From contig NC_073746.1 of the NCBI RefSeq assembly GCF_029784135.1, positions 69,067,042-69,131,041 on the forward strand: a stretch of 64,000 bases of DNA. The letters are read 5' to 3'. The stretch comes from Toxorhynchites rutilus septentrionalis (lineage: Eukaryota; Arthropoda; Insecta; Diptera; Culicidae). Of this stretch, positions 56,783 through 64,000 are shown piece by piece (position 1 is the first letter of the stretch; the number at the start of each line of letters is the position of its first letter). A program made the position numbers and the translations under genes. The notes below the pieces were generated by a model. The model made no database searches and was not told the DNA's origin. It saw nothing but the letters and a program-made list of their open reading frames with translations.

Positions 56783-59750
56783 TACTGATATTGTCACCTT
56801 TAATTCTATTCGAATGTCCTTCCATTGTTCCTGACAAAAGTATCAGAACAACAGAAAATGCCAGAGCGAACTAAGAATAGAACAAGGGTCGAAAGGTTCC
56901 GGCCGATACAATGCCTGAAACACAAATAGAAAAGCCCTATAATTGAAAAACAACGAGATCTTCGAACCGAACAAAACTGGGGATGGCAACCGGGTCCTTC
57001 CACTGTGCCATAAATTCCAAAACAGTTTAACAAAAGCTCGCCCCCCGAAACCTTTTCCCGGCTTACCGCAGCGAAACATTTTTCCAGACCGATCAATCGT
57101 CCCTTTTGAATTATTTATACGCTTACATTTCGAGTTGCGAAAATAGTCGAAGGAAAGTAGCGCTTTCGGTGGTATTATTCCACATACCGCCCTCTGCAGG
57201 ATGTCTTATTTTGGACTGCCACCATCAATAACATCATCATCGGCATCAACATCATCCCACCCGTGTTTGTGGCTTTGCATCGTAAACAAAATATTAAACT
57301 TTTCCTTTCAACACACCGAGAAATGAATTTCGATTCACTAACCCAGCAGAAGCGTGCGTTGCAGAAAGTTTTCCATCTTTTCCGATCGTTGCAATAAGTT
57401 TTCCTCTTTCGGTGCGTGAGGAAGAGAGACGACCGGAAGAGAACGCAATCGAATAGACAAATCGCCTTTGGCTCAGGTATGAATGCGAACCGAAGGAATA
57501 AATTTCCCCTCCCCCACCTGGCCCCGGAGCCCAATTCTGGCCCTCGAACGGGCAGTTACTTCGGTTCGTGATGAACCCGGGGTGTGGGGTTTCGAAGTTT
57601 GATAAATAAAACTTGTTCCAATAATTTGAATCCATATTTATATTTGTATTCATTCAGCAGTTTGTTTGCCTTTGCCGGTTGTTGTTTGCAAGTTTTTCTC
57701 TATTTGATCGCTTCGGGGGGTCAGTCATCTTGCCTTTCCTAACCGGGCGCAGTGGATACAATGAAAAATACTCCTGGGTGTGAAGAGCAAGCAGCGTGGT
57801 GGCGTAAAGACGGAGGCTGGAATGAAAAGGCTCACTCATTGTGTGTGTTTGTGTGTGTGTGCGCTCCGAAAGTCAGAGAACGACGGGTGGGAAAATCCCT
57901 CTCATTCTCGTTCTTTTGACAGTTGGTGTGAATGGACTGAAATTGTTGGGCTTTTCAGAGTGGATCAAAACATGAATTATGTGCTAAGGATGTGTCGTTT
58001 GGCCCTTTTTCCGGAAGGAGAGAGAGCGCAGCATCCCATCCTGCCCGACCGCCGCAGAGTCCTAGGCACTTGACAAAGTAACTTGTGGCCATTAATAAAA
58101 GCTGTGTGCCACACAAACAGGGGAATAAGAAGAGCTCTGCGACAAACATTCGAACAGTCTTTCCGAAGTCCGCCAGAAGGGTTTGTTTTATGAGCTGAGT
58201 TATTATTTTGTGGGTCAGGAGATTTGCTCCGGACTGTTTGCCGAAAGGGTGACGAGGGCTTTTCAATTTGGCATTTGTTTGGGAAATTATTGGTTCGTTT
58301 TTGTGCTGCCCTGTTGAAGAAATCATTTTATGACCGACCTAATAGTGGGGATAATAAATTCTCAAATAAAGCAAATAAAGGCACTTTGGAAATGGCTACG
58401 AATTTACGATGAAATTATTATTAATAAACCATCACGATTTGCTTGCCGTTCTAATAAATCACTGATTGAGCGCGGATAGCACATTCACACTGCAACGTGC
58501 AATTTCGCAGCACAACAATTTCTCACCTTTCAACAAGCATTGCGAGCATAAGCCATTCCAAACGCCCACCAGGGCAGCTTATCAAGATTACGCGAGCGCG
58601 CATAGTTCTGCCCACCCGCTGCTTCATGGCACATGGATGACCATCCACTTTGTTGCGCTGAAAATGCAGCTCCACTACCGCATCCACCACCAATGCACAG
58701 CGCATTCGAGGGGACCATCTGCCATCGCGAATTGGCCGAAAAACTGACCTTTAGCAGCATGTGCCACCAGCAGGAGGAAGGAGGAACAGGTGGAGGGTCC
58801 CACCAAACCACACGCAGCCGGCGCGAATATGCACATCTGCACCGGAGAACCACCATTCCGCTGGTCGATCGCAGTCCATGCAGTCATGGCTGCAGCCAGT
58901 CGGAACGGTACGAACCGCAGCAGCAGCAGAAAACCACCGCCACGATTGACCAGGGACCACATTTTACGGGCGAACGAACGAACAAACGGAAACGATATTC
59001 GTGTGAGACCACACGGATTATTTCGCTATGTGCCTGTGTGTATGGTGGCTATGGGGCAGAATCGTGTTGAAAGCGAAAAAAAATAGGTGTATTATTCGAC
59101 CAAATAGTTTTTCACTGATCCTGCTGCCATCGGAAAGAAAATTATATATTTTCGGCAAATTATTACTATATGAAGCGGGGGGAAAGGATGGAGCGTGGAG
59201 TGAAGCGCGCCAGGAAGCATTTACGAAAATTAGCCAGGAGAAGGGGCGATAGAGTAAACCCGGCGAGAAAAATGCAATTCATAGGCAACCATTCGGAAAA
59301 TGATCTCATTGCAGGTGAATTAAATTGTGCGGTCAGGTTTGGAAGCAGGGAGCAAACGCACTATAGGATTTCAGGCGGACAAAAATCGGAAAAGTGACTG
59401 TCACCAATCTGGTTTTATATATTTGCTATAGAAAGAAGACACTTTCACTAAGAAAAGTTCAAAATTTCAGCACTCTAGCAGGTACCATACTTGCGATATC
59501 AAGAAATAAACATGAAAATAAAAAAAAATGCACTTTTTTTTCAATTAAAGCGACATACAAAAAACCTTTTTTTAGTCACAAATAACAGAATAAATTTAAA
59601 GTTCATTATATTCTTGAAAACGTTATTGATTGGGCTTTCCGAAAAACAAGTAGTTAACCAGTTTTATTGGGGAAAACTAGAAAATAAAGAAGAAAAAGAA
59701 GAAGAAAAAGAAGAAGAAAATAAGAAAAAAAATCATAATTTTAACTTTGT
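56783..59750. other. single-copy, GC-richer island, no gene recognised
   Basis: There are no transposon ends until the tandem duplication at 59751. It has a TG-rich stretch near 57840-57862 and CAG-rich text at 58920-58935. Frames at 57175-57534, 58633-59070 and others overlap on both strands and have no domain, which is what GC-rich noncoding DNA gives. It is likely part of the ancestral locus. At 59690-59740 is a GAA-rich tract. Confidence 0.5.
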
Positions 59751-60100
59751 TGATCGCATCTTTTTACTCCCAGGAGCCCCCGGGTCAGGTCCTTGATTAT
59801 TTTCTAGTTTAAGGTGCATTCTAACAAGTTCTGAAGAGTTTACATGCAACGACCTGCAACGAAGAGATTTGAAGCGTTTTGAAAATTTTTGGTTTTATAG
59901 GAATTATACGAAATCAAAAATATGTTCATCAGTTAAAAAGTGATAAGTTAGTTGGTCGGTATCTTTTTGCTCCATGGAGTTCCGGAGTCGAGTTCTTGGT
60001 TATTTTCTAGTTTAAGGTGTATACTAACAAGTGCCGAAGAGTTTACATGCAACAACCTGCAACGACGAGATTTGGAGCGTTTTGAAAATTCTATACACAC
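59751..60100 (+). repeat. ~204-bp tandem duplication, two units
   Basis: Unit 1 from 59751 and unit 2 from 59955 share TTATTTTCTAGTTTAAGGTG, CTAACAAGT, GAAGAGTTTACATGCAAC, CCTGCAACGA and GCGTTTTGAAAATT in the same order. Identity by eye is about 85%. No coding content is seen. Confidence 0.82.
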
Positions 60101-61264
60101 ATAAATTAGATTCCACCTACCTATCTGCTTGATATTCAACGTCAATAAAAATAAAAACCTTGGTGTTCTATTTTATTCCTTCAAACTATTTATTCTTCGA
60201 AAAATCAAATTGTATATTTATTACATGGTTGAAAATCCTTCAAATTTTTAATTGCAGCTATAGATGTTTGAAAATTAAAAAAATCATAAAAAGTTTTTTT
60301 TTCTGGTTACCCTATTTCAAAACTAGGCACCCTAATGGACAATTTAAAAAATACGAATCTAATTTATTAGGCTGGTGACCAATCTTCAGAATTTTGAGCA
60401 AAATCTCTAAGAAAGCTTGATCAATATTCACCAAAGTTGGCATACATGTTCCTTGCACATTACAGGTGGCCGGAAGCATATTAAAAATAAGAGGGCAGCC
60501 AAAGAAAGTGGAGGGGCTGAATTCCGAACAAATACTAGAATTATTTCCTCTGGTTTTATTAAAAAAAGACATACCTCGATCGAAATTTGACCGTAATATG
60601 TTAACAAATGATTTTAATCAACTTGGCTCGACCATACCAAGTAGAAAAAATGCCAATAGTGTCGATAAAATGATGAAAATATTTTTGTCCGCCTGCTTGT
60701 ATGGAAATCCCCCATAGTGAAACGGTATGCTTAGGGGCTGCAATATTTCCTCGCATAATGTAATATGTATGTTGAGCGATATTTCTCGAATGAGGTGATA
60801 AAGACATATTTCACAAGTAATGAATGGGAACAATACAGTTCCAATTATACCGAAAATATTTACTCGGTTATGACTTGTAAAAAAGGTTAGAATTTGAGCA
60901 CAATATCAAACAAAATTAGTTTTGTTCCTCCGTGTCTGGTTTTCTAATGCGAAAGGACACAATGTGTTAATTAAGTTTAGAGAGTGGAAATAAAAATGAA
61001 CTTTTAACTCTCCTGTACTCACGAGAAAAATCGTAACGTGTATACCCTCAGACTGTGCGTGTCTCTATTGCTATTGCTGAATCGGTCCAGTAGATCAAAA
61101 GTTATGAATTTTTGTGTTGGAAAAAAGAGGAAAAAATTGATTTTTCGAACCATCGGTTTACTTTGAAAAAGCATAACTCAAAAACGAAAAAAAAACGCCT
61201 TTCTGGTTTCGACATATGTTATGTGAAAAATCCTCAGCTTTTCAGAAAAAATAAAAAAAAATCG
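60101..61264. other. AT-rich, no gene recognised
   Basis: The 83-codon plus frame at 60466-60717 is not known to me and has no support beyond being open. Nothing else is recognised. Confidence 0.4.
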
Positions 61265-61605
61265 TTGGGTTATATCTATGATATAACCGCAAGGTTGACG
61301 TGGGACTGCCTCAGCTTAGCAATCATTTGTTTGTATTGATTAAATTTTTGGTTGAATGAAACAATTTCCGAATTCAATCGAATACAATATGTTTGCTTTG
61401 TGGATAAAGAGATTGAAAAAATGCCATGTAAGGTCAATTCATGCATTGTGATAGATTATGTTCTTCGTTGCAAGTAAATTAAGGGAGTCCTTTTACGTTT
61501 GGTATGATGCCTAGGGCAAAATATGTGAGCGGAAGAATTATCAAACGATTGTTTCATTTTACATTTCCCTCTGAAGTTGATATCACTCAAGTGTACGTAC
61601 TTCTC
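61265..61605 (+). mobile_element. CR1 5' leader fragment
   Basis: It starts GGGTTATATCTATGATATAA like the other copies and aligns with 12615-12270 inverted, including TTCATGCATTGTGATAGATT and TATTTTGCCCTAGGCATCAT (given inverted). It stops before the ~95-bp repeats and ORF1. It is another LINE copy reduced to its 5' end. Confidence 0.8.
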
Positions 61606-62553
61606 GAACCGTGACTTTTCTTGATTTGATGAACTTCAGGCACTCAGTTTCGATTTTGACACATACTTCAAATGTATGTTGTGGTGGAAGTGCAAGCATT
61701 AAGTTTACTGCTTTATTTCGTCAAACTATATTAGACAACAATTACATACATTGCATTACAATTACAATATACATAATGAATAATTAATAGCTATATTTAT
61801 GAGAATCAATTATTAGAGGTATCATGTATTTTGTATTAATAATGAATTACGAAATGCAACGCAGCAAACATATATGACAAAACTGTGATTCACGAATACA
61901 ATGATCTTTCAGTCAATGACTTTTTCAATAATTTCTTCGTCATTGTCACATCAATTAAATTACTGTACTTATTGTACGTTCTCATCATTCTATTAAGTGG
62001 ACCATTCATAGCATATAAAGTTCGAAATGAAGTTGGTTTGAACAAATTCCGTGCTCGCAAGGCTCGTATTGGTGCATAAAAATTTGGATTTTAAAGTAAG
62101 TTTGTGTGAAACCAAGTCAATTAAACATGAAATTGTGGCAGTTTCTCTGCGTTTCTCAAGTGTTTCAATATTTATTAACATACAACGGGCTTGATATGGG
62201 GGAAGGGGATATGTTGTCCAGCCTAGCTTTCTCAGCGCAAATAATAAACATTGTTTTTGTACTGATTCTATTCGATTGGAGTGCAGTTCTTGATAAGGTG
62301 CCCATACAACAATGCAATATTCTAAAATATATCTAACAAAACTTATATACAATGTTTTTAATTGTGTATGGATCACTGAAATTGTAACTAAATCTTTTTA
62401 TGAAACCGAGCATACTATTTGCTTTATTGATCATTGTATTGTAATGTTTGCCAAAAGTGAGTTTCGAATCAAGAATTCTACCTAAATTTCTAATTTTGAC
62501 GCATCTCTCTACAGTTTCAAATCCTAGAGAACATATGAAGTCATAAGTTTCAT

Positions 62554-62614
62554 GTTTTCGAGTATACGATATAATATTACATTTTTACAATCACAAGATC
62601 ACTACATTTGGTTA

Positions 62615-62658
<44 letters not shown>

Positions 62659-62720
62659 TAACCAAATGTAGTGATCTTGTGATTGTAAAAATGTAATATT
62701 ATATCGTATACTCGAAAACA
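62554..62720. repeat. perfect 64-bp inverted duplication around TA core
   Basis: 62554-62617 is the exact reverse complement of 62657-62720, with a 39-bp TA-rich core. The left arm is LINE sequence in its normal place. The right arm is an inverted extra copy. Repeat frames across it are artefacts. Confidence 0.92.
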
Positions 62721-62726
62721 TTCCTC

Positions 62727-62860
<134 letters not shown>

Positions 62861-63540
62861 CATGTATTAGAATGTTGAGGTTAGTTAATACTAGTGACAC
62901 ATCATTTACGAATAGGATAAAAAGTAAAGGGCCTAAGTGAGAACCTTGTGGAACTCCGGATGTGACATACACTGGACTAGAGATTTTTCCTCTAAAGCGA
63001 ATAAACTGTGTTCTATTGGTGAGGTAAGATTCTACCCACTTCAATAGAGTTCCAGTTACTCCCATACGTAGGAGCTTGAAAATAAGCATGGAATATCTAC
63101 TCTGTCGAAAGCCTTGCTGAAGTCTGTATAAAGAGTCTCGACAACGTTGCCTCTATCTGTTACCGCAAGAGAATAGGACACAAATTCTAACAGATTTGTG
63201 ACACTGGATTTTCCTTTATAAAAACCATGTTGATTCGGTGAAATATAATGTTTTAACTGATTAAACATTTTAGTATTGACAATGGATTCAAATAATTTGA
63301 GAATACAAGATAATATGGCGATGCCACGATAGTTACTTATGTCAGAACGGTTACCAGATTTGAATATGGGTAGTAGCAATGATTTTTTCCAGACAGAAGG
63401 AAATATTGCGAATTTTAGCGATAAATTGAAAAGCAAGGACATAGGATGAACGAAAGCCGATGCGAACTTTTTCAACAACATTGGAGGGATACCATCCGGC
63501 CTGGGACCTTTAGATGAATCTAGATTCTCCAGTAATCAGT

Positions 63541-63680
63541 AAACGGTTTCCTATATTATTAACATTAGAATTAGGGAAAAATGTATATATACTAGTAACA
63601 ATACAGTAAGGAGTTCGGCTCCTTTAAACCTATGTAACTGAGCCTGTAAAAATAAACGATTTAAATAAAAAAAAAAAAAT
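63541..63680 (+). mobile_element. short poly(A)-tailed retroposed piece
   Basis: A stretch ending CTGTAAAAATAAACGATTTA and then an A-run lies inside the minus-strand LINE, breaking its linker. It contains AAGGAGTTCGGCTCCTTT, a perfect 18-base palindrome. It looks like a truncated SINE or LINE 3' end in plus orientation. No target duplication could be fixed. Confidence 0.45.
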
Positions 63681-64000
63681 AAATCTTATCGCTGGCAAAA
63701 TTGAAAACTTTCTTAAGATCGGATTTAATATTATTTTCTATCCTTGTAATATAGCTTTCATATTGTAGTGATATTTTCGTATCAAGGTTTTTACAAATAT
63801 CTTTGTATATGGTTAAATTATCCAAAGTTGGTTTGCTTTGTATCTTTTATGAGCTTTTTGTTTTTTGTTTTTGAGATTTTTAATATCACGGGTGAACCAT
63901 ACTGGTGTTTTTGAATTTGTATTAAGTTTTTTCTTTCTTGTTGGAACATGTTCGCTTATGATTCTATACAGATTATCATCAAAAATTTCAACAGCTTTGT

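Noticed and set aside
58466..59086. Cluster of overlapping frames of 60-145 codons on both strands
   Set aside because: All frames are open together because stop codons are rare in this GC-rich stretch; no codon-usage or domain signal points to one of them.

Overview
This looks like repeat-dense euchromatic DNA from an insect, most likely a mosquito or other lower dipteran. The evidence is an ITmD37E transposon (DD37E signature, a family first described from mosquitoes), CR1-type LINEs whose ORF1 carries a PHD finger, mariner DD34D elements, a gypsy-group LTR element, two tRNA-related SINE families and Helitron-like repeats that end in CTRR|T. This assignment rests on element families, not on host genes. 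I recognise no conserved host protein-coding gene in the 64 kb, and every long reading frame I can place belongs to a decayed mobile element.

Layout. 1-5948: minus-strand Ty3/gypsy element (gag, protease, RT, RNase H, integrase, tRNA-Lys-type primer site, one LTR), cut by the window edge. 6055-7556: Helitron-like tandem-repeat block followed by a segment with a histone-type 3' stem-loop. 7830-12620: near full-length but dead CR1-like LINE. 12785-14085: mariner copy 1. 14554-15810: hAT-type element with a perfect 8-bp target duplication. 15811-17451: single-copy DNA. 17452-20670: probable hAT-type element carrying a SINE and the ITmD37E element. 21900-23640: second LINE family. 23740-24573: Helitron-like copy. 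24948-27513: large hAT-type element with a perfect 8-bp target duplication, a possible spliced small-peptide frame and a nested MITE. 27522-29662: single-copy DNA. 29663-30813 and 33842-34797: inverted-repeat elements. 35303-38873: CR1 5' fragments, SINEs, a Helitron-like block and the second histone-stem-loop segment. 38874-42416: mostly single-copy DNA. 42417-49756: Helitron end, SINEs, a mariner deletion derivative, piggyBac-like and ITmD37E relics, and a LINE-like insertion bounded by 24-bp direct repeats. 49968-56778: deeply nested piggyBac-like, hAT, TTAA-MITE, mariner and Helitron-like insertions. 56783-59750: single-copy DNA. 59751-64000: tandem duplication, CR1 5' fragment, and a minus-strand LINE disrupted by a perfect 64-bp inverted duplication and TA arrays.

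How the parts relate. Insertions fall inside insertions, and target-site duplications (typed out where short) let many boundaries be set to the base and relative ages ordered. Four GC-richer single-copy islands (about 15.8-17.4, 27.5-29.7, 39.2-40.9 and 56.8-59.4 kb) look like the ancestral locus, perhaps a long intron or intergenic region, pushed apart by these insertions. The observations most worth a second look are the dispersed repeat carrying histone 3'-processing signals, the wobble-biased 102-nt hairpin at 49019, the repeated survival of CR1 5' ends without 3' ends, the repeat-rich leader of the gypsy element, and the possible intron-containing small ORF inside a hAT-type element.
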